Part shown: one piece after another, positions 7,299-14,002 of the stretch
Layout: every line of letters starts with the position of its first letter
How positions within the stretch are numbered: position 1 is the stretch's first letter
From: Candidatus Parcubacteria bacterium
Lineage (GTDB): Bacteria; Patescibacteriota; Minisyncoccia; Phycocordibacterales; SBAW01
Direction of reading: 5' to 3'
Length of the DNA: 27,592 bases
Assembly (NCBI GenBank): GCA_019661855.1
Contig: JAIFWM010000002.1
Location: forward strand, 1 to 27,592
Program-made: the position numbers and the translations under genes
The notes under the pieces: model-generated
The model's input: the letters and a program-made list of their open reading frames with translations, nothing else
Databases searched by the model: none
What the model was told of the DNA's origin: nothing

Positions 7299-8237
7299 AT
7301 GACGACATCAATCACCAAGATTGCAGCGCGAACACTCCTCACAGTAGGAGTGTTCGCTGTCGTTGTTGCACTGTATGGGCTAACCGGAACCTCAGTCTTT
7401 GGCAACACATTTGCACAGGTAAATGTGAACCTTACTGTCGACAGCCAAGCGAGTTACAACGGCCAGCCAGTACCTTCCGGCACCTGGACGCTTAAAAATC
7501 TAGTTCCTGGAGTAGATAAATTCTTTAACTTCAATGACATTAAGCCAGGAGACAGTGGCGAAAACACTATCTCACTCCATGTCGACCAAAACGCCTGGAT
7601 CTGTTTACAGTTTACTAACCTCACCCAAAACGAAAACGGAGTTAACAAACCCGAAGGTTTGGCGGATGTGACTTCCGGTGCGGACCTTGCAAACGGGACT
7701 GAGTTTTTTGGCTGGCGCGACGATGGCGATAACATCTTTGAACCACAGGCAGGGGAGACGCCTCTCTTTGGTACTTCAACACAAAGTGCGAGTGTCGTTC
7801 TTAACAACAAGTTATATCCATTTGCCGACGCGACTCATCCGCCAGTGCTTACGGCGAATCAGACGCGCTATTTAGGCATCGCGTGGTGCGCGGGCAACCT
7901 CGTGGTCAATCTGGTAACGGGAGCAATGAGCTGTGATGGAGAGGTTTTGGGAAACGCAGCACAAACAGATTCATTTTCTGTTGATGTCTCGGTTAATGCG
8001 CAAAATGCTACCGACAATCCAACTTTTACCTGCAACGGAGATCCACCACCTCCACCTCCGCCGCCAAGCCAAGGCGGCTTGGGAGAGGAGATTGGTTTGT
8101 TCGTAAAGTGTCAGATCATTGCAAATGTAGGGTGGCCATTGCCTCAGTTCTCGACTGAGTGTCCTAACGGGTTTGGAAAAAATGGCACTACTACAAGCAC
8201 TCAAACGAGTGCGCGCACTGACAGGCAAAGAAGATAA
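7299..8237 (+). CDS. Divergent TasA-like protein lacking the FFSDTETS motif, Pro-rich tail
   Basis: 312 aa. A hydrophobic segment (about 12-28) is followed directly by GTSVFGNTFAQVNVNLTVDS. The FFSDTETSTG block of the paralogs is missing, though GNTFA and the downstream strand are kept. The core is clearly homologous: FFNFNDIKPGDSGENTIS (75-92), RDDGDNIFEPQAGE, GIAWCAGNL, SCDGEVLGNAAQTDS and PTFTCNG. Residues 249-256 are poly-Pro, followed by a short Cys-containing tail (KCQIIANVGWPLPQFSTECP) and a Thr/Ser/Arg-rich end. It sits immediately before the SipW-type peptidase gene (2 nt apart). It may be a minor, anchoring or regulatory subunit that is cut differently or not at all; that role is inference. 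Confidence 0.8.
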   Translation: MTTSITKIAARTLLTVGVFAVVVALYGLTGTSVFGNTFAQVNVNLTVDSQASYNGQPVPSGTWTLKNLVPGVDKFFNFNDIKPGDSGENTISLHVDQNAWICLQFTNLTQNENGVNKPEGLADVTSGADLANGTEFFGWRDDGDNIFEPQAGETPLFGTSTQSASVVLNNKLYPFADATHPPVLTANQTRYLGIAWCAGNLVVNLVTGAMSCDGEVLGNAAQTDSFSVDVSVNAQNATDNPTFTCNGDPPPPPPPPSQGGLGEEIGLFVKCQIIANVGWPLPQFSTECPNGFGKNGTTTSTQTSARTDRQRR

Positions 8238-8239
8238 GT

Positions 8240-9844
8240 ATGAAAATCTTTAGCAAAATAGTATATGGCATCTTTGTTTTGGCACTTATCTGCCTAGCGG
8301 GACTCTTTCTCGCAACAAAGTTGCCTATACCGTTTGCTAAGCATATTGAGTTTAAGATAGTTAAGTCAGGTTCGATGACCCCGGCGATCCCTACTGGTTC
8401 GCTCATTGTGGTCGCACCGTCTAAAACCTATGCCATAGGCGAGGTGATTACTTTTGGCGAAGATACTAAAGCACAAATCCCCACCACACACCGTGTGGTT
8501 TCTATGCGTACCGAAGGGAGGCAAACATTTTACAAAGTTAAGGGTGATGCCAATGAGGAGCCCGACACCAACGAGGTTAAACAGTCGGAGGTGATAGGCA
8601 AAGTGGTTTTTCATGCGCCGTACCTTGGATATGTCTTAGACTTTGCACGCCAGCCTAAAGGGTTTGCATTGTTAATTGGCATTCCCGCAGTGATTATTAT
8701 TCTTGATGAGCTTTTAAATATTTTTGGCGAAGTGGGCAAGATGCGCCGAAGGAGAAAGGATCAGCCGAAGGATTATGACGATTCAGGCAATCGTGGTGAT
8801 GACATGCCTCGCGCAGCAGTACGTGTACCGGTTAAACATATAGGCGAGTCTCTGCTCGTGCTTATGTTTGTGTTTGGCCTTGCACACTACACAGGTTTTG
8901 GTCCAACAGCTGCATACTTTACTGACAGCGAACACTCACTTGCCAACATCTTCCGAGCGGGGGTTTGGGGTGAACAATTGCCACCACCGCAAGTGTTCCC
9001 GGTAGTTATTAACGAATTTTTGCCTAACCCCGACGACACTGCCAATGGACTCGACTTTGGTAACGACGCATCAAACATGCCCAAAGGTGAGTGGGTAGAG
9101 CTCTACAACAATGGCAACACTCCGCTCAATGTGGCTGGATGGGAGTTGCGCGATGCAAGTGGTGGTGTGGGCAATACACATGCAATTATTTCAACGTCTA
9201 ACACACAGCCTGCTACCACCACAATTCCGGCACATGGTTTCTTGGTGGTGTATTACAACAAACCCACACTCAACAACACGGGGGACAGTATCTTCCTGGT
9301 TACCGGTACCTCAACAGGACACGTAACGGTGGATCAAACTACCTATAACGATCCAAGTAAATTTTGTGAAAACGAACCAACTCCAGGTAGTACCAATGCA
9401 AGCTCATCACCCTCGGGAACTCCAGCCAATGGCAATCAAGGCGACTGTAACCAGGCTCAAGTTGCACCAAACAAGTCGTATGCGCGTATCCCAGACGGTA
9501 CGGGGGCGTTTGTAGATCCAATCCCAACGCCGGGTCATCCAAATATCTTGGCAGAGGGTGAGGAGCCGCCAGCCAATGACCTGAGCCCCGCTCCTGTGGT
9601 GACCGTGGATGCATCTGCCCCCGTGGTGATTGAAGAAGCTACCACAACAGGAGCTACCACGACTGCAACAACCACCGAGCAAGCAACTACTACAGAGCAA
9701 TTGCCTGAACAAACTCCCGCGCCAGAAATAACTGAGCCTGCTCCTTTGCCAGCACCCGCGCCAGTTGAAGCCCCTACAGATACACCAGCCGAAACCCCTC
9801 AAGAAACTCCAACAGAAACTCCGCAAGTGAGTCAAGATAGTTGA
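8240..9844 (+). CDS. SipW-type signal peptidase I fused to a substrate-like segment and a lamin-tail domain
   Basis: 534 aa, against roughly 190 aa for SipW itself. Residues 1-165 are a family S26 peptidase of the SipW/archaeal-ER type: TM 8-25, nucleophile Ser45 in KSGSMTPAIPTG, His84 in TTHRVVS (in place of the bacterial Lys), acidic Asp103/Asp109 in KGDANEEPDT, and a second TM about 142-164. A basic linker (MRRRRK) follows. Residues about 201-245 contain another hydrophobic segment, then TAAYFTDSEHSLANIFRAG, which mimics the GAFFSDTETSTGNTFAAG signal of the upstream proteins. Residues about 253-405 resemble a lamin-tail domain (VVINEFLPNP, GEWVELYNNGNTPLNVAGWEL, HGFLVVYYN). The final 115 residues are Thr/Pro/Glu-rich. 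The peptidase probably processes the TasA-like exports and possibly itself. Confidence 0.9.
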   Translation: MKIFSKIVYGIFVLALICLAGLFLATKLPIPFAKHIEFKIVKSGSMTPAIPTGSLIVVAPSKTYAIGEVITFGEDTKAQIPTTHRVVSMRTEGRQTFYKVKGDANEEPDTNEVKQSEVIGKVVFHAPYLGYVLDFARQPKGFALLIGIPAVIIILDELLNIFGEVGKMRRRRKDQPKDYDDSGNRGDDMPRAAVRVPVKHIGESLLVLMFVFGLAHYTGFGPTAAYFTDSEHSLANIFRAGVWGEQLPPPQVFPVVINEFLPNPDDTANGLDFGNDASNMPKGEWVELYNNGNTPLNVAGWELRDASGGVGNTHAIISTSNTQPATTTIPAHGFLVVYYNKPTLNNTGDSIFLVTGTSTGHVTVDQTTYNDPSKFCENEPTPGSTNASSSPSGTPANGNQGDCNQAQVAPNKSYARIPDGTGAFVDPIPTPGHPNILAEGEEPPANDLSPAPVVTVDASAPVVIEEATTTGATTTATTTEQATTTEQLPEQTPAPEITEPAPLPAPAPVEAPTDTPAETPQETPTETPQVSQDS

Positions 9845-9877
9845 CAGTAGTCTTCATAGTAGTTAGTATCGCGCCAG

Positions 9878-9903
9878 CTTCTTACTTTGTAAGAAGTTTC
9901 TTT
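9878..9903 (+). terminator. Terminator of the TasA-like/SipW cluster
   Basis: CTTCTTAC (9878-9885) pairs with GTAAGAAG (9889-9896) over a 3-nt loop, followed by TTTCTTTG. It lies 33 nt past the stop of the peptidase fusion. Confidence 0.65.
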
Positions 9904-9907
9904 GTAA

Positions 9908-9979
9908 GGTACCGAAGTGGACCCGAGCCCGACAGCTTTACGCTGGTTTCCCTAGGGTACTTGGGTCCATTTCGTTACC
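9908..9979. repeat. Long imperfect inverted repeat
   Basis: Arms 9908-9927 and 9960-9979 match at 17 of 20 positions when one is reverse-complemented (core GTGGACCC against GGGTCCAT). The 32-nt centre contains CAGC/GCTG and a CCCTAGGG palindrome. It could be a structured RNA, a bidirectional transcription stop, or a remnant of a small inverted-repeat element. No flanking target duplication was seen. Confidence 0.5.
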
Positions 9980-10086
9980 GTACTATGTGGTACTTCCATT
10001 TTACCACTGTGTGTTTTGTTACTGTGAACATCACATTGACAGACGTTTTGTTCGTATATCGCAGTATACTTTTCCTCACAAACGCA

Positions 10087-10116
10087 TTGACACCACTGCG
10101 CGGCTCGCCTGATAAT
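10087..10116 (+). promoter_or_regulatory. Sigma70-like promoter in the long intergenic region
   Basis: TTGACA (10087-10092), an 18-nt spacer and GATAAT (10111-10116). Transcription would start near 10123. A second TTGACA at 10036-10041 has TATACT at 10065-10070, but the 23-nt spacing is too long for a normal promoter. Confidence 0.55.
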
Positions 10117-10122
10117 GTCCGT

Positions 10123-10261
10123 GTCGTTCGCGAAAAAATTTCAAGTGACGACAGGGGAACCAGCGGCACCACCAATGAGTGCTGTTGTAAATTCAGAAAA
10201 CCAGTCTTTCTTTTAACGCGAACTAGCCTTGCGGCAAGTTTCGCGTTTTCCTGTTTTTACA
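10123..10261 (+). ncRNA. Candidate small RNA or attenuated leader
   Basis: A promoter (10087-10116) and a strong terminator (stem 10215-10222/10240-10247, T-rich tail to 10258) delimit about 139 nt without an ORF. Inside lies a 9-bp stem CAGCGGCAC/GTGCTGTTG (10161-10169 with 10179-10187, three G-U pairs). It may be a free small RNA, or a leader whose terminator controls read-through into the secreted protein at 10456. No known RNA family was recognised. Confidence 0.35.
10215..10261 (+). terminator. Rho-independent terminator or attenuator
   Basis: AACGCGAA (10215-10222) pairs with TTCGCGTT (10240-10247), with an inner CTTG/CAAG stem (10228-10238), followed by TTCCTGTTTTT. Confidence 0.7.
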
Positions 10262-10300
10262 GAAGTTCCTTACCAAAGACTTAAAAAGTTTTGTAAGTAA

Positions 10301-10395
10301 ATTCAGGTAGAGTTCAGGACAAAGCCTTCATGATCAGGCTGAAGGTTTTGTCGTGAGCTGTATTTGCAGTTCACGAAAAGGTCGATGCCCTGAAT
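10301..10395 (+). promoter_or_regulatory. Three-way-junction RNA leader candidate
   Basis: P1 pairs ATTCAGG (10301-10307) or GTTCAGG (10312-10318) with CCTGAAT (10389-10395). It encloses P2, an 11-bp stem (10319-10329 with 10341-10351, one G-U), and P3, a 9-bp stem CGTGAGCTG/CAGTTCACG (10352-10360 with 10367-10375, one G-U). P1 (second option), P2 and P3 abut with no unpaired base between them. The 13-nt J3/1 is AAAAGGTCGATGC. It lies 60 nt upstream of the ATG at 10456 and may be a regulatory leader. No known riboswitch motif was recognised. Confidence 0.4.
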
Positions 10396-10455
10396 CGCGC
10401 TGTCCGTGCGGGAGCGAGACTCAGTAATTTATTAAAAAATAATCAGAAAAACAAA

Positions 10456-11139
10456 ATGAATAAAATTCTTTCAGGTGCAGTAACGCTTGCGATGCTTGCT
10501 TCGGCAACTCCAGCGTTCGCAGATGTAAATGGCTCTAATATCAATGTTGGAGTTTCAAACAGCGCTGCAGTCACTAACACGACTACCTCAACAGCTAAGA
10601 CCGGCGGTAATACTGCAGGTGGTAGCTACGGTGGCAACGGTGGCAACGGTGGTGAGGTCTCGGCTAATGGCCTTGGCAATGATCAAAGCAACAACGGTTC
10701 AACTGCTGGAAACGGTGGTAATGGCGGTGATGCAAGCGAAGGCGGTCTCGTTGAGACTGGCAACGCAAATGCAGATGCTGCAACTCTTAACAAAGTCAAC
10801 TCTAACGATGTTTCTATCGGTGGACGCCATGGCGATGTTAATGGTTCAAACGTTGGTGTAGGTCTTGCTAACTCTGCAGCAGTCACTAACGACACTAATG
10901 CAAAAGCAAAGACCGGTGGCAATGATGCTAAAGGTTCTCGCGGTGGCAAGGGTGGTCGTGGCGGTGATGTTGAGTCAAATGGTTTTGCCAATGACAACAA
11001 CAACAACGGTTCAACTGCTGGTGAGGGTGCCCAGGGTGGTGCAGGAGGTATTGGTGGTACTGTCCGAACAGGAACAGCTACCAGCAACGCTGGCACTGTC
11101 AATGTTGTAAACACGAACATCGTTCGCGTACGCAACTAG
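10456..11139 (+). CDS. Secreted Gly/Asn-rich two-repeat protein
   Basis: 227 aa. The signal peptide is 1-22 (ATPAFA, then DVNGSN). The mature protein is an internal duplication of about 100 residues. Each half starts DVNGSN(I/V)xVG(V/L), continues with NSAAVTN, a (T/A)KTGGN(T/D)A motif, a Gly-rich run and NNNGSTAG, and ends in (E/R)TG(N/T)A..NA.T.N.VN(S/T)N. The same TG-x-A...N...NTN signature recurs four times in the next protein, so both belong to one family of repeat surface proteins. The low-complexity Gly/Asn composition suggests a beta-solenoid or amyloid-like fibre; that is inference. There is no SD, only an A-rich leader. The structured region upstream may control expression. Confidence 0.8.
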   Translation: MNKILSGAVTLAMLASATPAFADVNGSNINVGVSNSAAVTNTTTSTAKTGGNTAGGSYGGNGGNGGEVSANGLGNDQSNNGSTAGNGGNGGDASEGGLVETGNANADAATLNKVNSNDVSIGGRHGDVNGSNVGVGLANSAAVTNDTNAKAKTGGNDAKGSRGGKGGRGGDVESNGFANDNNNNGSTAGEGAQGGAGGIGGTVRTGTATSNAGTVNVVNTNIVRVRN

Positions 11140-11259
11140 TTTTTTCGAGTAAGGCGGGGAGCAATCCCCCCTTCTCATGAAGTCTTGTTTTAAGAAGGAG
11201 GCTTCAGAGAGGGAAAGAAAGACTGATTAGCTGTAGGGAAACCAGCGGAAGAAACCAGA

Positions 11260-13980
11260 ATGACAGCAACTACAAGTTTGAAGCACCTTTGGGCAAGCGC
11301 GTTTATAACCCTCGCGCTTTGTTTTGGTGTTGCGTTTAACGCACATGCAGAGGACCAGGGCGGTAATGGCGATCCTCAGATTGAGCAGGCAACCTCGACA
11401 GACGGAGAGCACGGTGTTTCGGGCATAGGCGGCACTGTGGGTACTGGTAATGCACAAGCGTCAACCACTATCAACAACGACCTTAATACCACCACAGTCA
11501 ATCCTGACAAACCGGGGGAGCTTAATGGTTCTGGCGTTAACTCTACTGCTTCAAGCACGGGGGAGCTTGGCAGCTTCTCTACCACGAGCGCTTTGACTGG
11601 CCAAAACACTGCTGAGGGTGGTGAGGGCCTTGCAACGGTCATTACGGGTAACGCGACTGCCACCGCCAATGTGGTGAGCAAGGTAAATACCAACGTCTTC
11701 AACTCACGCGGTATCTTTTTCTTTCTCAATCAACTCTTTGGTAAGGCACTTGACCTTACTAAACTCGACCTCTCTTTCTTCTTCAGGGATATAAGTACCA
11801 CGACTGACTCTCACGGCTGCACTATTCTCACATGTGCTAATGGCAGCCACATTCTTGCCCAAGACACGAACACTGCGACTGTCACCAACTCGGTTATTGT
11901 CCGCGCAGATACGGGTAGCAACACTGCTACTACCGAGGGTCAGGGCGACGACAAAGATGCACTCATTAAAACTGGCTATGCTTATGCGGCAGCTAACCTC
12001 ATAAACTTCGTCAATACCAACATCATCAACTCAAACTTCCTCATTCTTGCGTTCAATAACTTTGGCCCAATGCATGAGGATATTACTCTACCGAGTCCAG
12101 ATTTCTTTAAGAAGCTCTTTAATGCGGGAGGTTCGGCTCCACAACTAAACGGCAGCAGTGTCGGCATCAATGCCAGCAACACAGCAGCACTCCTTGGCAC
12201 CACGACAGTAACCGCAGACACAGGCGACAACGTAGCAAGCTCAACGGGCGAAGGTCATGGAAATGTCTTGACCGGCGATGCCTACAGTTCCGCAAATGTA
12301 GCAAACTACGAAAACACTAACTATATTGGAGGTACCTCGGTGGTGTTTACCTTCAATGTATGGGGTGACTTTTCAGGCATTATCAAAGATCTGCCCGAGC
12401 AGTTGATTGCGCTTACCACTCCTGGCCATCAAAACTTCGATGGTTCGTGGGCGCCGGGTTCTATCTCTATCGTGAGTCCCAATGCTCAATGTTCAGACGA
12501 AATTGATAACGATGCAGATGGGTTAGTAGACTCTGCGGATCCTAAGTGCCATGTTGACAACCATGCGTCTGATCCTACCTCGTATGATCGTTTCGGTATG
12601 TCTGAGAGTGTGGGCCAATGTTCAGACGGTAAAGATGATGACGAAGACGGTTTTGTTGACGAAGTGGACCCGGGCTGCCACTACAAGTTTGATATGGATA
12701 GAGAATACTATCCAAACGCACGTGAAAAGTCGGGAGGCGTATTTAACGGTTCTAACTTGCTAGTCTCTGCGACAAGTACCGCTCATGTAGAAAATAATGT
12801 AAACGTGTCTGCAACAACTGGTGGTAACTATGCCGAGACCGCTTCTGGTACAGCACAGGTTATTACTGGCGATGCATATGCAATAGCGAACGTCCTAAAC
12901 TTTATTAACACCAACATCGTTGAGCACAACCTGATCTTTGGTCTCTTCAATATCTTTGGAGACTTTAGCGGCAACATTAAATTTGGCGACACAGGTTTGG
13001 GCGAAGCAGTTGATAACTTTGATGAGACCGTTGTGGTTACTCCTCCATCTTCCGGTGGTGGTAGTGGTGGTGGCAGTAGTGGGGGCGGAAGTACCTTTAA
13101 GGTTGCTAAGAGTAGTGGAGGAGGTGCAGCCGCAGTTGACAAGTCAGCAAGTGGTGATCCACAGATTAAAGTTACTAAAACTGCATCGGTTAAAAAGGCA
13201 ACTGCCCCTGTGATCGTGGATTACAAAGTTGTCGTTGAAAACAACAAAATGGCTGGCAATGCATACAACGGTGTTCTTACCGACACTTTGACGGATCCAT
13301 TTGGTGGTGTGATGCTTAAGCGCTCGTGGGACTTGGGCACTATTGTTCCCGGTGACAATATTACCCTTACTTACTCTGTTGAGTTTGGTGCAACCTCAAG
13401 TCTTGGTGTCTACAAAAACACCGCACGTGTGGACGCAGTACTTCAAGACGGCAAACATGCAGTCTCCGCACAAGGTTCAATGAATGTAAATATCACAGCG
13501 GGTGGTGTGGTGCTTGGTGAATCTACTGACGAATGCCCAGCACTCATTACCACCTTCCTGCGACGTGGAAGTGCGGGTAATGAAGTCTCAAAACTCCAAA
13601 CCTTCCTCAACCTGCAAGGTTCACACCTACCAGTAACCGGCATGTTTGGTCCGATGACCGAGGCCGCAGTTAAAGTCTTCCAGCGTACGTATGCAACTGA
13701 GATTCTTGCTCCCGCAGGTCTCTCACAACCGACGGGCAATGTATACGCAGGAACACAGCGCAAGATTAACTCGCTTGGTTGTGGTGGTGTGAACCCAGTT
13801 GCGATTGCGCCAATGTACAGCGCACCTAAAGTAGCAGCGGCGCCAGCAGCTCCTGTACAAAAGCCAGCAGGGATCTTTAAGACTAAGACTGTGGCAGACT
13901 TACAACCCGCACCAGCTCCCGCAACTACCTCGATCACAAAGACTACGTGGAACTGGCTCTCAAACCTGCTCCCGTTCTAG
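11260..13980 (+). CDS. Large secreted repeat protein with Ca-binding loops, DUF11-like and peptidoglycan-binding domains
   Basis: 906 aa. The signal peptide is about 1-30 (FNAHA, then EDQ). Four repeats end in the same signature: TGNATATANVVSKVNTN (129-145), TGYAYAAANLINFVNTN (238-254), TGDAYSSANVANYENTN (338-354) and TGDAYAIANVLNFINTN (536-552). Each is followed by a hydrophobic F..N.FGDFSG-like strand. Between repeats 3 and 4 lie two Asp-rich calcium-loop motifs (CSDEIDNDADGLVDSADPKC, 411-430, and its copy at 454-473). A Gly/Ser linker (598-611) leads to a DUF11-like beta domain (about 635-745, DPQIKVTKTASV). A peptidoglycan-binding type 1 domain follows (about 759-840, FLRRGSAGNEVSKLQTFLN and TGMFGPMTEAAVKVFQ). 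The Ala/Pro tail ends TWNWLSNLLPF. It is probably a wall-attached surface fibre or adhesin. Confidence 0.85.
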   Translation: MTATTSLKHLWASAFITLALCFGVAFNAHAEDQGGNGDPQIEQATSTDGEHGVSGIGGTVGTGNAQASTTINNDLNTTTVNPDKPGELNGSGVNSTASSTGELGSFSTTSALTGQNTAEGGEGLATVITGNATATANVVSKVNTNVFNSRGIFFFLNQLFGKALDLTKLDLSFFFRDISTTTDSHGCTILTCANGSHILAQDTNTATVTNSVIVRADTGSNTATTEGQGDDKDALIKTGYAYAAANLINFVNTNIINSNFLILAFNNFGPMHEDITLPSPDFFKKLFNAGGSAPQLNGSSVGINASNTAALLGTTTVTADTGDNVASSTGEGHGNVLTGDAYSSANVANYENTNYIGGTSVVFTFNVWGDFSGIIKDLPEQLIALTTPGHQNFDGSWAPGSISIVSPNAQCSDEIDNDADGLVDSADPKCHVDNHASDPTSYDRFGMSESVGQCSDGKDDDEDGFVDEVDPGCHYKFDMDREYYPNAREKSGGVFNGSNLLVSATSTAHVENNVNVSATTGGNYAETASGTAQVITGDAYAIANVLNFINTNIVEHNLIFGLFNIFGDFSGNIKFGDTGLGEAVDNFDETVVVTPPSSGGGSGGGSSGGGSTFKVAKSSGGGAAAVDKSASGDPQIKVTKTASVKKATAPVIVDYKVVVENNKMAGNAYNGVLTDTLTDPFGGVMLKRSWDLGTIVPGDNITLTYSVEFGATSSLGVYKNTARVDAVLQDGKHAVSAQGSMNVNITAGGVVLGESTDECPALITTFLRRGSAGNEVSKLQTFLNLQGSHLPVTGMFGPMTEAAVKVFQRTYATEILAPAGLSQPTGNVYAGTQRKINSLGCGGVNPVAIAPMYSAPKVAAAPAAPVQKPAGIFKTKTVADLQPAPAPATTSITKTTWNWLSNLLPF

Positions 13981-13987
13981 CACTGTT

Positions 13988-13996
13988 TGCTACAAT
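13988..13996 (+). promoter_or_regulatory. Extended -10 promoter, leaderless start
   Basis: TGC-TACAAT (13988-13996) ends 6 nt before the ATG at 14003, so transcription would begin at or next to the start codon. There is no SD, and no clear -35 was seen. Confidence 0.5.
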
Positions 13997-14002
13997 ACAA
14001 GT

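Larger units (their letters stand above)
9845..10455. other. Gene-free structured intergenic region of 611 bp
   Basis: No convincing protein gene is present; the open frames here cross strong hairpins and have no SD or family-like sequence. From left to right the stretch holds a terminator (9878-9903), a 72-nt inverted repeat (9908-9979), two TTGACA boxes (10036, 10087), a promoter-hairpin-terminator unit (10087-10261) and a three-way-junction candidate (10301-10395). An A-rich leader without an SD runs into the ATG at 10456. Confidence 0.6.

Noticed and set aside
2663..9844. Reassigned stop codons (UGA as Gly, as in some CPR lineages)
   Set aside because: Genes in the window use TGA as a normal stop at overlaps (22267-22269, 18366-18368, 23274-23276), and no frame needs TGA read-through.
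10036..10070. TTGACA with TATACT as a promoter
   Set aside because: The 23-nt spacer is outside the range for a sigma70-type promoter; the pair at 10087-10116 is better.
9841..10284. Open frame of 147 codons in the long intergenic region
   Set aside because: It starts inside the stop region of the peptidase fusion, runs through the terminator, the inverted repeat and the promoter, has no SD and has no family-like sequence.
10683..11135. Pro/Leu-rich minus-strand frame opposite the Gly-rich secreted protein
   Set aside because: This is a typical antisense shadow of Gly/Asn/Thr repeats, with no promoter or SD.
10522..11139. Repetitive DNA considered as a CRISPR or tandem repeat array
   Set aside because: The periodicity is that of a coding repeat (Gly/Asn-rich protein); spacing is irregular and there are no identical direct repeats with unique spacers.
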